Origin: Fidelibacterota bacterium
GTDB taxonomy: Bacteria; Marinisomatota; Marinisomatia; SCGC-AAA003-L08; GCA-002719095
Assembly: GCA_002705575.1 (NCBI GenBank)
Contig: PAHI01000030.1
Coordinates: 1 to 28,748, forward strand
DNA length: 28,748 bases
Reading direction: 5' to 3'
Under the pieces are notes generated by a model. The model had not been told where the DNA came from, ran no database searches, and saw only the letters and a program-made list of their open reading frames with translations. The stretch's first letter is position 1. Each line of letters starts with the position of its first letter. A program made the position numbers and the translations under genes. Of the stretch, positions 17,023 through 25,327 are shown piece after piece.

Positions 17023-17062
17023 TAATTAGCTTCCTTTTTTTATAATATTTACAATTACTCTA

Positions 17063-17716
17063 TTATTTACTTTTTTTAGGTGTATTTGAAAAGAAAATAC
17101 CTTCTACCCTTCTATTCATGTTTGAAATATTATCTTTATGGTTATATATACCTAAGAAAGCAACAAATAATCCAATAATAAAATTTACAAGACTATAAGA
17201 ATTTTGGGATTTAAAAAAAAGATCAGGGTAAAAATATATAACTACAGGAAGAAGAACAAACATACAAATAGATGACATAGCAATATACTTTGTGATAAAT
17301 AGTATAACTATAGTAGCAAAAATCATACAAACTCCAAAAACAGGATTTATAGCTAGGCACATACCATAAAGACAAGCTGCACCCTTCCCACCTTTAAATT
17401 TTAAAAAAACTGGGTAAATATGTCCAACAACTGACATTGAACCTGCAATTAACATTAATATTAATAAATCGGGACTCTTCCAATATAAAATTTTAATTAT
17501 ATAAACTGCTATAAAAGCTTTGGCAACATCTACAATCATTACAATAAGACCATTTTTCCAACCCATTACCATAACAGAATTTGAAGCGCCTGCATTACCG
17601 CTTCCTCGACCCCTAATATCAGTGCCTTTGACCCATTTAGATACAAGATATGAAGCCATAATATTACCCATAAAATAACCTATTAAAACACTTGTCAAAA
17701 AAGGTACTATATTCAT
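17063..17716 (-). CDS. plsY: Glycerol-3-phosphate acyltransferase PlsY
   Basis: 217 residues with about five transmembrane segments. It acylates glycerol-3-phosphate from acyl-phosphate in the inner membrane, the first step of phospholipid synthesis. The three PlsY signatures are seen: 'DIRGRGSGNAGASN' (33-46; usually GATN), 'GHIYPVFLKFKGGKGAA' (98-114), and a C-terminal 'HKDNISNMNRRVEG' in place of H-x-x-N-x-x-R-x-x-x-G-x-E. In the last motif the spacing is enlarged by a few residues, a mild departure. GAGGAT precedes the ATG at 7 bases. The catalytic glycine and arginine residues look intact. The downstream SDR could act in lipid metabolism with it, but that is inference from position only. 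Confidence 0.92.
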   Translation of the reverse strand: MNIVPFLTSVLIGYFMGNIMASYLVSKWVKGTDIRGRGSGNAGASNSVMVMGWKNGLIVMIVDVAKAFIAVYIIKILYWKSPDLLILMLIAGSMSVVGHIYPVFLKFKGGKGAACLYGMCLAINPVFGVCMIFATIVILFITKYIAMSSICMFVLLPVVIYFYPDLFFKSQNSYSLVNFIIGLFVAFLGIYNHKDNISNMNRRVEGIFFSNTPKKSK

Positions 17717-17785
17717 TGCAATATCCTCATTTTATAAATTCATACAATTAAAAGTATTTTAAAAAATAAAAAAAGTGATGTCTCC

Positions 17786-17815
17786 ATACTAAATAAAACC
17801 ACAATAATATATCAA
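17786..17815 (-). promoter_or_regulatory. Possible promoter upstream of plsY
   Basis: In the 156-base gap between cysS and plsY, minus-strand TTGATA (17815-17810) and TAGTAT (17791-17786) are 18 bases apart, about 70 bases before the plsY ATG. The gap also holds a weak 7-bp inverted repeat, CTTAATG/CATTAAG, at 17826-17859. The rest looks unstructured. Confidence 0.3.
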
Positions 17816-17872
17816 TTAAATAAATCTTAATGCTATAACTGCAAACATTTATCATTAAGTGTTTATTTCAAG

Positions 17873-19264
17873 CTATTTTTTAATTTTCCAAACTGTACCA
17901 TCTGGCGTATCTTCAATTTCAACATTCATTTTTCCAAGCTGCTCTCGAATTTGATCAGCTTTATCAAAATCTCTATTTTTCCTTGCTTTATTTCTAGTAT
18001 CAATTAATTCATCAATTAATTCTTTATTATCTAATTTATCTATTTTTTTATAACCTAACCACTCAGCCGGATTTTTCTGGAGTATACCTAATAACTTAGA
18101 AGATGCAATTAGTTTAGACTTTATTTCTTTCTCCTTTTCAATATCACCAACTCTAGATAATTGACTAGAAAGATTGTTAATTTCTGCTAAAGCTACAGAT
18201 GTATTCAAATCATCACAAAGAGCTCTAACAACTTTTTTTGATGGACAACAATTCTTGACTTCAACTATTGATTTATTTAAAACTCTATACAATCTATCAA
18301 GCACACTATGACACTGATTTATAATCTCAGAATTCCAATTTAAAGGCTGACGATAATGAGTAGATAATAAAGCTAGCCTTAAAACTTCACCGGGATATTG
18401 TTTAACCAAGTCATGAACATATAATATATTCCCTAAAGACTTAGACATTTTTTCTCCATCAAAATCAAGCAAGCCATTATGGATCCAATATTTTGCAAAA
18501 TATTGAGGATTATTTTTCTGGGCATAAGCTCCACATGTTTGAGCAATCTCATTCTCATGATGAGGAAATATTAGGTCTAAACCCCCACCGTGAATATCAA
18601 AAGGTAACCCTAAGTTTTTTTCAGACATGGTAGAACATTCAAGATGCCATCCAGGGCGCCCATAACCCCATGGAGAATCCCATCCAGGCTGACTCTCATT
18701 ACTAGGCTTCCAAAGCACGAAATCACCTGGATTTCTTTTTAAAGATGAAACTTCAACACGACTACCAGCAATCTGATCATTTAAGTCTCTACCTGATAAA
18801 GCACCATAAGCTGGATATGCAGAAACATCAAAAAACACATGCCCATTTTCCTCGTAAGCACAATTCTGATCAATAATCTTTTTAACAAGTTGTATCATAT
18901 CTGATATATAATCAGTTGCTCTTGGTTGAAAATCAGGTTTATTAACTAACAAAGAAGCCATATCTTTATTATAAATATCTTCAAACTTTCTTGTTATATC
19001 TTTAATTGGAACGCCAGATTCATTTGCAACATTAATTATTTTATCATCAATGTCTGTTATATTTGAAACATACGTTACTTTAGTATAGAGGGTTCTTAAA
19101 AGACGTACCAGAACATCACAAACCACCGCTGGTCTAGCATTTCCTATATGAGCAAAATTATAAACAGTTGGACCACAAGCATACATTCGTACATGCTCTT
19201 TATTTATAGGAATAAACTCTTCTTTTTTATTTGTTAAGGTATTAAATATTTTTAATTCAAACAT
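17873..19264 (-). CDS. cysS: Cysteinyl-tRNA synthetase
   Basis: 463 residues from ATG 19264. The frame is open to a TTG at 19291, but AAGGA lies inside that extension and homologues begin at this MFELKIFNT, so the ATG is chosen. It charges tRNA-Cys with cysteine in the cytoplasm. The class I signatures are 'FAHIGNARP' (37-45) and KMSKS (272-276). The zinc ligands C30, C210 (in 'GWHLECSTMS'), H235 and E239 (in HHENE) correspond closely to those of Escherichia coli CysS (28, 209, 234, 238). The C-terminal 'LIDTRNKARKNRDFDKADQI' block is the typical anticodon-binding end. The supply of Cys-tRNA matters for an organism making such cysteine-rich secreted proteins, but the location is probably coincidental. 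Confidence 0.96.
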   Translation of the reverse strand: MFELKIFNTLTNKKEEFIPINKEHVRMYACGPTVYNFAHIGNARPAVVCDVLVRLLRTLYTKVTYVSNITDIDDKIINVANESGVPIKDITRKFEDIYNKDMASLLVNKPDFQPRATDYISDMIQLVKKIIDQNCAYEENGHVFFDVSAYPAYGALSGRDLNDQIAGSRVEVSSLKRNPGDFVLWKPSNESQPGWDSPWGYGRPGWHLECSTMSEKNLGLPFDIHGGGLDLIFPHHENEIAQTCGAYAQKNNPQYFAKYWIHNGLLDFDGEKMSKSLGNILYVHDLVKQYPGEVLRLALLSTHYRQPLNWNSEIINQCHSVLDRLYRVLNKSIVEVKNCCPSKKVVRALCDDLNTSVALAEINNLSSQLSRVGDIEKEKEIKSKLIASSKLLGILQKNPAEWLGYKKIDKLDNKELIDELIDTRNKARKNRDFDKADQIREQLGKMNVEIEDTPDGTVWKIKK

Positions 19265-19359
19265 TTTTATTAAAATCCTTGTTAACGACAATTATTGATT
19301 AAAATTACTAAATCAAGCTTAAATTTAATTAAAATTTTATTCAAAACCTCAAGCCAAAA

Positions 19360-20445
19360 TTAAATACTAATTAAATCATTTACATATTCTGCAATAGCTA
19401 GACTGCTCGTTAACCCGGGTGAGTCAATACCAATAAGATTAATAAAATTATCTAGCCCTCTATTTTTTTCATTTGATATATAAAAATCTTCGAATTCCTT
19501 TCCCTTTGCTTGAAGCTTAGGTCTGATACCGCAATAGTCTGGATTTATATCATCAGATTGAATATCCAAATAATTATTAATATTAATTAAAAAATCATTC
19601 TTTTTTGAATCTGTCATTGAGTAGTCAATATCATTAACATAATATGCGTTGGGACCAAAAGAAACATCTCCGTTTAACTGCAATACAGCATGAATGCCTA
19701 ATGAAGTCTTTGAAGGGACAGGATAAATCAAACAATTTAAATTCTTGTATCTATGCGTTTTGTAGTATTCCCCTTTACAATAATGGATTTTGAAATCATC
19801 AATCCCTAACATTGAAGAAATTTTATCACTCCATAGACCGCAAGCATTAACTAATATTTTTGTACTAATTTTATCTTTATCATTTGTATCGATACTATAT
19901 GCTCCATTTCTATAACTTATACTTTCAACATTGGTATTGTACGCTATAGTTCCATTTGATAGAATAAAGTTATATTCTAAACGCTGCATCAATTTATGAG
20001 AATCCATAATTCCGCTGCTTGGGACCCATAAAGCACTATCACATTTAACTCTAGGCTCAATTTCTTTAGCTTCTTTTGAAGATACTTTTTTCACACCTTT
20101 CATATGCTTATCTATACTTTTATAATATAAATAATCAATTTGCTTTATATTTCCACAATCAACTATCAACTTACCGCAATTTAAAAAAGGAATGTCATAC
20201 TTTTTCATAAAACGATAAAGGAGACTATTCCCTTTAATACACAACTTACTCTTTAAACTTTTTGAAGGATAATATATTCCAGAATGAACAACTTCACTAT
20301 TACGACTAGATGTATGTAGCCCAAATTTTTTCTCTTTTTCAATTAAAAGAACATTTTTAAACGAATTTGATAATTTCTCAGCAATTGCAAGACCAATTAC
20401 TCCACCACCAATAATGACAACATCAAAATTAAAATTAGCAGACAC
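19360..20445 (-). CDS. FAD-dependent oxidoreductase, L-2-hydroxyglutarate oxidase-like
   Basis: 361 residues of the DAO/LhgO family. The N-terminal dinucleotide motif 'VVIIGGGVIGLAIAEKL' (9-25) binds FAD. 'SSRNSEVVHSGIYYP' (46-60) is the L-2-hydroxyglutarate dehydrogenase signature, and 'NACGLWSDKI', 'SLGIHAVLQLNGDVSFGPNA' and the C-terminal 'NLIGIDSPGLTSSLAIAEYV' are in order. It would oxidise L-2-hydroxyglutarate, a product of promiscuous reduction of 2-oxoglutarate, back to 2-oxoglutarate. It starts at GTG 20445, as no ATG is available upstream and AGGT lies a few bases before it. The gap to the 577-residue secreted protein upstream is 36 bases, and cysS follows. Family membership is firm; the exact substrate is likely but not proven. 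Confidence 0.85.
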   Translation of the reverse strand: MSANFNFDVVIIGGGVIGLAIAEKLSNSFKNVLLIEKEKKFGLHTSSRNSEVVHSGIYYPSKSLKSKLCIKGNSLLYRFMKKYDIPFLNCGKLIVDCGNIKQIDYLYYKSIDKHMKGVKKVSSKEAKEIEPRVKCDSALWVPSSGIMDSHKLMQRLEYNFILSNGTIAYNTNVESISYRNGAYSIDTNDKDKISTKILVNACGLWSDKISSMLGIDDFKIHYCKGEYYKTHRYKNLNCLIYPVPSKTSLGIHAVLQLNGDVSFGPNAYYVNDIDYSMTDSKKNDFLININNYLDIQSDDINPDYCGIRPKLQAKGKEFEDFYISNEKNRGLDNFINLIGIDSPGLTSSLAIAEYVNDLISI

Positions 20446-20481
20446 ACAAACCTATATTAAGTAAAAAATAATATCAAGTTT

Positions 20482-22215
20482 CTACTCGCAAATATTTTGA
20501 CACTCTAAAAGAGAATTAAAAGGTACAATGCCTCCACAACCACCCCATATAAACATTTGGCAAGAATTTGTTTCTTGATTAAAAAAATATTTATCAAATG
20601 CAGCTAAACATTGACCTGGTTCTGGTTCTAAATAACATTGATCTGGTAAACCTAAAGAAGGATTAAGAATCATATTAACTAATAATACTATATCAAGGAC
20701 ACTTAAAGTTTCATCAAGATTTAAATCAGCAGCTATCAGTTGATTTGAATCTGGGCTAGCAATTTGAAGTATAAAACTGACTAACAATATGATATCTGAA
20801 ACATTTATACTCCCATCATTATTTATATCTCCTATAGATTGAATTAAAGAACAAATACCCCCTCCACAATCTTCAGTACATGTCCATTCCCCATATATTT
20901 CATTACAATCGCAAAAAGAGGGAACGCATCCAGTTTGAATACATTGATATCCATCAAGACACGATTGATTAGAAGAAAAACAACCTGCAGGATTTGGCGT
21001 TGGGCAATATGCAAGCTCACATAAACCACTATTGCAAATAGCATTTCCTGGTAAATCCAAACAATCACATACACTTGATATACAATCATTCTCAAAATAT
21101 TGATCAACTAAATTATCTACCTCATTTTGAAGATAATTAGAACTATTAACTGCATAATGACAGCTCCCCAAACCTTGCCCACAATCACCCCAAATAGGCG
21201 TACAGTCTGAATCATCCTCGCATGATATATAGCTTCCTGAGTGTAATTCATTATACATATTTTCAATATCCTGACAACTATTAATCTCGCACGCCTGCTC
21301 ACACTCAGCAATACTTTCAAATGCAGCATCAGAATAATCTATTCCATCAATTATCCATCCACAACCAGATATAGTTCGGCAATTCCCATCTAAAAAAACT
21401 ATCCCCATAAACATTTCACAATCACCAAAATATAAACCTTCCAATTCTATGCATTCTGATTCATTAAATTCTTCACAATTTGGCAATCCTTCCCAAACAG
21501 GAATACTTGTACCCTGGACTTCATCACCATTTTCATCAACACACCAACAATAACCAGTAGAAGACCAACACTGAACTGGCTCCCAACTACAATCTTCCTG
21601 ACATTGAGGTATCTGACAACCAATCATATCTCCACACTGATTTAATGCTGTATTATATGCAATACAACAATTATTACTTTGATTTGGACATGCAGCACTC
21701 CATTCTGATGTTTGCCCATAACATTCTAAATCAGCAATAAGACACTCATCAAAACATGAGCCATTATTTGTAGGTTGCCAAAAACAACCCTGATCAATAC
21801 ATGTACCACAATCACTTAAAATGGAACAATCTCTTTCAACTAAAAAAGAAATCTGATTTGATTGTTGATCAAATAAAACAGCAATGTTATTAAAATTGTA
21901 CTCATAGTAATTAACATTTACAATAATCTCATAATTTCCAGGCAATAAAGGGTCCAAAATATGCTCAATATTAAAAGACCCTATTGCAGTTAAAAAACCT
22001 TGAGCAACATCAACATCAACAATGATTTGATTGTCAACTATGTAAACAGAATAATCTGTACTAGACACTAAATTTGGAGTCTCACCAAAAACTCTAATAG
22101 TGATTTCTTCTTGTGAATTTGGATTTACTGGAGAAATCTCTGTTGTAGGATACCACCAAGAAAATAAAAAAGAGCTCAAAATTATAACCGTATATATTTT
22201 ATTAAAAAAAGACAT
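20482..22215 (-). CDS. Secreted cysteine-rich protein with thyroglobulin type-1, dockerin and Kunitz (BPTI) domains
   Basis: 577 residues starting with an export signal (MSFFNKIYTVIILSSFLFS). Order: a beta-sandwich-like region at 20-128; a PSI-like cysteine cluster at 130-158 ('CGTCIDQGCFW'); a thyroglobulin type-1-like domain at about 205-247 ('QCWSSTGYCWCVDENG', then GT and P-x-C); a half-Kunitz-like module at 266-309 also present in the 819-residue protein; cysteine clusters at 314-456 ('CTEDCGGGIC'); a type I dockerin at 462-518 (GDINNDGSINVSD, ADLNLDETLSVLD); and a Kunitz domain at 527-576. Its cysteine spacing C-x8-C-x15-C-x7-C-x11-C-x3-C differs by one residue from BPTI (x12), with FFNQETNSCQMFIWGGCGG aligning to BPTI [20 protein letters not shown]. 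The P1 position is leucine. Antiprotease function is an inference. Confidence 0.85.
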   Translation of the reverse strand: MSFFNKIYTVIILSSFLFSWWYPTTEISPVNPNSQEEITIRVFGETPNLVSSTDYSVYIVDNQIIVDVDVAQGFLTAIGSFNIEHILDPLLPGNYEIIVNVNYYEYNFNNIAVLFDQQSNQISFLVERDCSILSDCGTCIDQGCFWQPTNNGSCFDECLIADLECYGQTSEWSAACPNQSNNCCIAYNTALNQCGDMIGCQIPQCQEDCSWEPVQCWSSTGYCWCVDENGDEVQGTSIPVWEGLPNCEEFNESECIELEGLYFGDCEMFMGIVFLDGNCRTISGCGWIIDGIDYSDAAFESIAECEQACEINSCQDIENMYNELHSGSYISCEDDSDCTPIWGDCGQGLGSCHYAVNSSNYLQNEVDNLVDQYFENDCISSVCDCLDLPGNAICNSGLCELAYCPTPNPAGCFSSNQSCLDGYQCIQTGCVPSFCDCNEIYGEWTCTEDCGGGICSLIQSIGDINNDGSINVSDIILLVSFILQIASPDSNQLIAADLNLDETLSVLDIVLLVNMILNPSLGLPDQCYLEPEPGQCLAAFDKYFFNQETNSCQMFIWGGCGGIVPFNSLLECQNICE

Positions 22216-22273
22216 TTTAATAATATAACACTCTCCTTATTTAAAACAAAATCAGATAATTCAAATCACATTT

Positions 22274-22297
22274 TATGAAAATATTAATTTTTTCATA
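22274..22297. other. AT-rich hairpin downstream of aceA
   Basis: TATGAAAA/TTTTCATA, an 8-bp inverted repeat with an 8-base loop, between the isocitrate lyase stop and the start of the secreted 577-residue gene. It has no GC pairs at the top and no T tract on the minus strand, so termination is doubtful. Confidence 0.25.
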
Positions 22298-22312
22298 TTT
22301 TAACAATTAAAC

Positions 22313-23596
22313 CTATGAATCAAACTGCTCTTCTTCAGTACTACCAGACATAGCTGTAGTACTACTCATACCTTGCATAATTGTATTCTGCACTTTGTCA
22401 AAATATCCCGTACCAACAAAACCTTGATGCTTAGCTGATCTAAAACCATGTTTTTCATTAGCAAATTCTTTTTGCTGCATATTTGAATATGCAAACATAC
22501 CATTTTCTAAATAATCTTTACTTAATTCAAACATACCAAGATTTAAATTATGCCACCCCGCAAGGGTTATAAACTGATACTTATATCCCATATCATACAA
22601 TCTTTCTCTAAATTCCTTCATTGTACTATCATCTAGATTTTCTTTCCAATTAAATGATGGAGAACAGTTATATGAAAGAATCTTTCCAGGAAATTCTGCA
22701 TGAATTGCATCAGCAAATTCTTTGGCTTCATCTAGATTAGGTTTTGAAGTTTCACACCAAAGCATATCAGCATATGGAGCATAAGATAATCCACGATTAA
22801 TAGCTTGATCTAAGCCATTTTTAACATAATAAAAGCCTTCGGCAGACCTTCTTCCTGTAATAAACTTAGAATCTCTATCATCTATGTCTGTTGTTAATAG
22901 ATTTGCAGCATTTGCATCAGTCCTTGCTATAATAAGAGTCGAAGTACCCATTACATCTGCAGCAAGTCTAGCTGATACTAATTTATTAATAGCTTCAATA
23001 GTAGGAACTAAAACTTTTCCTCCAAGATGACCACATTTTTTTGCAGAAGACAATTGATCTTCCCAATGAACTGCAGAAGCACCTGCCTTAATCATAGATT
23101 TCATTAATTCAAATGCATTTAAATTTCCTCCAACCCCAGCTTCAGCATCAGCTATTATTGGAACTAGCCAATCAATTTGACTATCATTCTGAGCCCAATG
23201 AATCTCATCAGTCCTAATAAGTGAATTATTTATTTTTTCAACCAAATTCGGAACAGAATCTACAGGATATAAGCTTTGATCTGGATACATTGTACCTATA
23301 CTATTATTATCTGCAGCAACTTGCCATCCAGAACAATAAATTGCTCTCATACCAGCTTGAACTTCTTGTATAGCTTGATTACCTGTCAAAGCCCCTAAAG
23401 CACAAACGACCTCATTTCCCATAAGCATATTCCAAAATTTTTCAGCACCTTGTTGAGCTAGCGTATATTTAATATCATTTGAACCTTTTAATTTCACTAC
23501 TTCTTCAGCCTTATAAGGCCTTTTAATCCCTTCCCATCTAGGGTTTTCTGCCCAATCATTCTTTATTTTTTCTATCATTTTATCCTTATTATACAT
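22313..23596 (-). CDS. aceA: Isocitrate lyase
   Basis: About 427 residues. It splits isocitrate to succinate and glyoxylate, the first step of the glyoxylate shunt. The catalytic block '[17 protein letters not shown]' holds the essential cysteine (about C188). '[20 protein letters not shown]', 'WQVAADNN', 'MYPDQSLYP', '[12 protein letters not shown]', 'SAVHWEDQL', '[10 protein letters not shown]', '[11 protein letters not shown]' and 'QQKEFA' match the family from end to end at normal length. Three starts are possible: TTG 23599, ATG 23596 and ATG 23578. I chose 23596, which has a G-rich GGGGGGA about 9 bases upstream; AAGGAT before 23578 also favours that one, so the start is uncertain by six codons. 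It is 13-16 bases downstream of malate synthase and cotranscribed with it. Confidence 0.96.
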   Translation of the reverse strand: MYNKDKMIEKIKNDWAENPRWEGIKRPYKAEEVVKLKGSNDIKYTLAQQGAEKFWNMLMGNEVVCALGALTGNQAIQEVQAGMRAIYCSGWQVAADNNSIGTMYPDQSLYPVDSVPNLVEKINNSLIRTDEIHWAQNDSQIDWLVPIIADAEAGVGGNLNAFELMKSMIKAGASAVHWEDQLSSAKKCGHLGGKVLVPTIEAINKLVSARLAADVMGTSTLIIARTDANAANLLTTDIDDRDSKFITGRRSAEGFYYVKNGLDQAINRGLSYAPYADMLWCETSKPNLDEAKEFADAIHAEFPGKILSYNCSPSFNWKENLDDSTMKEFRERLYDMGYKYQFITLAGWHNLNLGMFELSKDYLENGMFAYSNMQQKEFANEKHGFRSAKHQGFVGTGYFDKVQNTIMQGMSSTTAMSGSTEEEQFDS

Positions 23597-23612
23597 CAAT
23601 CCTATCCCCCCT

Positions 23613-25205
23613 TTAAATAAATTTATATGCTGGTAATGTCAGAAATTCATCAAAGTCGTTTTTTTTGATCATTTCTGAAAATAGTTTTACAGCTAAATCA
23701 AATTTTCCATTTTTGTACCTACTCTCTCCAATTTCTTGTCTTATTTTAGAGCATTCATCTACAACAAAATCATTAAATTGATTTTCACAAAACGCATTTC
23801 CCTCAATGATTACATTATTATGAAGCCATTGCCATAATTGAGCTCTAGAAATCTCTGCAGTAGCAGCATCCTCCATTAAATTATATAGTGGCACACAGCC
23901 ATTCCCTCTTAACCATGCTTCAACATACTGTATTCCAACTTTTATATTTTCTCTAACACCTGCATATGTAATATCGCCATCAGGAACTTTAAGAAGATCT
24001 GCTTGAACAATATCAGGATTATTAAGAACCCTATCAATCTGATTTTTATTTTGCATTACACCAAATGCATCCAATGCAATTTGACCTAATCCTGGATGAG
24101 CAATCCATGTACCATCATGCCCAGAATCTGCTTCTCTTTTCTTATCTTCTTTAACCTTATTCATAGCAATCAAATTAGCATCTTCATTGTTTTTAATTGG
24201 AATTTGTGCAGCCATGCCTCCCATTGCATGAGCGCCTCTTTTGTGACATGTGTAAATCAATAATTCTACATATGATTTTAAAAAATGTCTTTCCATTGTT
24301 ACTTCAGACCGGTCAGGCAATGTGAATTTTTTATGTTTCCTGAACTTTTTAATAAAACTAAAAATGTAATCCCACCTACCGCAATTCAACCCTGCAGAAT
24401 GATCTTTTAATTCATATAAAATTTCATCCATTTCAAATGCAGCTGTTATAGTCTCTATAAGAACAGTAGCTCTGATACTGCCTAAAGGAACACCAAGCTT
24501 TATCTGAGCAAAATTAAAAACATCATTCCATAGCTTTGCTTCAATATGACTTTCAAGCTTAGGAAGATAAAAATATGGACCTGATCCATTTTTTAGCAAA
24601 TACTTAGCATTATGGTAAAAGTATAAAGAAAAATCGAGAAGTGATGCTGAAACTGGCTTATCATTAATCATTACATTTTTTTCTACAAGATGCCAACCTC
24701 TTGGTCTAACCATTAAAGTAGCAGTCTTTTTATTTAGTTTATAAAATTTTTGGGTTTTCGGATTTGTAAAAGTAATCGTTCTCCTTACAGCATCTCTAAG
24801 ATTAATTTGTCCATCTATAATATTATTCCAGGTAGGTGAGGTAGAATCTTCAAAGTCAGCCATAAAAACCTTTACATTTGAATTAAGAGCATTGATAATC
24901 ATTTTCCTATCAACTGGTCCAGTAATTTCAACACGTCGATCAAGTAAATCTTCAGGAATAGGAGCAATCCTCCATTCTGATTCTCTTATATTCTCCGTAT
25001 CCTTAAGAAAATCTGGAAAAATACCACCATTTATTTTAAGTTGATTTTTTTTTCTAAGCTCTAAAAGCTCTAATCTACGGTTTTCAAATTTTTTATGAAT
25101 TTCATTAAAAAAATCTATTGCTTCATCAGTTAAGATTTCTTTAAAACCAGAACTAACAGGCCCTTTTATATTGACTTTATTTTTATCAATCACACTAGAA
25201 TTCAT
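23613..25205 (-). CDS. aceB: Malate synthase A
   Basis: 530 residues, the size of the A isoform. It condenses glyoxylate with acetyl-CoA to malate, the second step of the glyoxylate shunt. Family blocks seen: '[14 protein letters not shown]', '[13 protein letters not shown]' (114-126), '[10 protein letters not shown]' (R168), '[19 protein letters not shown]' (248-266; E251), '[16 protein letters not shown]' (273-288; D279), '[14 protein letters not shown]', '[11 protein letters not shown]' and '[16 protein letters not shown]'. All key residues appear present. AAAGGAA lies 9 bases before the ATG. The 122-base leader contains two overlapping perfect palindromes. With aceA immediately downstream this is a standard aceBA operon, allowing growth on acetate or fatty acids. 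Confidence 0.97.
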   Translation of the reverse strand: MNSSVIDKNKVNIKGPVSSGFKEILTDEAIDFFNEIHKKFENRRLELLELRKKNQLKINGGIFPDFLKDTENIRESEWRIAPIPEDLLDRRVEITGPVDRKMIINALNSNVKVFMADFEDSTSPTWNNIIDGQINLRDAVRRTITFTNPKTQKFYKLNKKTATLMVRPRGWHLVEKNVMINDKPVSASLLDFSLYFYHNAKYLLKNGSGPYFYLPKLESHIEAKLWNDVFNFAQIKLGVPLGSIRATVLIETITAAFEMDEILYELKDHSAGLNCGRWDYIFSFIKKFRKHKKFTLPDRSEVTMERHFLKSYVELLIYTCHKRGAHAMGGMAAQIPIKNNEDANLIAMNKVKEDKKREADSGHDGTWIAHPGLGQIALDAFGVMQNKNQIDRVLNNPDIVQADLLKVPDGDITYAGVRENIKVGIQYVEAWLRGNGCVPLYNLMEDAATAEISRAQLWQWLHNNVIIEGNAFCENQFNDFVVDECSKIRQEIGESRYKNGKFDLAVKLFSEMIKKNDFDEFLTLPAYKFI

Positions 25206-25287
25206 AGAAATATTCCTTTACATTATAATTATTGGTAAAAAATGCGGTGATTAAAAATAAACAGAAGTTTAGAAATTTTTTATAGTA

Positions 25288-25319
25288 AAATTTTTATAAA
25301 AATTTACATTGTAAATTTT
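25288..25319. promoter_or_regulatory. Overlapping palindromes upstream of aceBA, candidate operator
   Basis: Two perfect inverted repeats overlap: an 18-bp AAATTTTTA-TAAAAATTT palindrome at 25288-25305, and AAAATTTACA-T-TGTAAATTTT (10-bp arms, 1-base centre) at 25299-25319. They lie 83-114 bases before the aceB ATG, just upstream of a possible -10 TATAAA (25284-25279 on the minus strand), where a repressor or activator would act. They also follow the aminotransferase stop by 8 bases and could form a weak terminator hairpin. The region is very AT-rich, so chance palindromes are possible, but 10-bp arms are long. Confidence 0.4.
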
Positions 25320-25327
25320 ACAAAAAA

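Noticed and set aside
19265..19291. Longer cysS reading from TTG
   Set aside because: The extension contains the ribosome binding site of the ATG at 19264, and family members start at that methionine.
20844..21329. Alternative minus-strand frames within the Kunitz/thyroglobulin gene
   Set aside because: They overlap the recognised domains in another frame and have no recognisable features.
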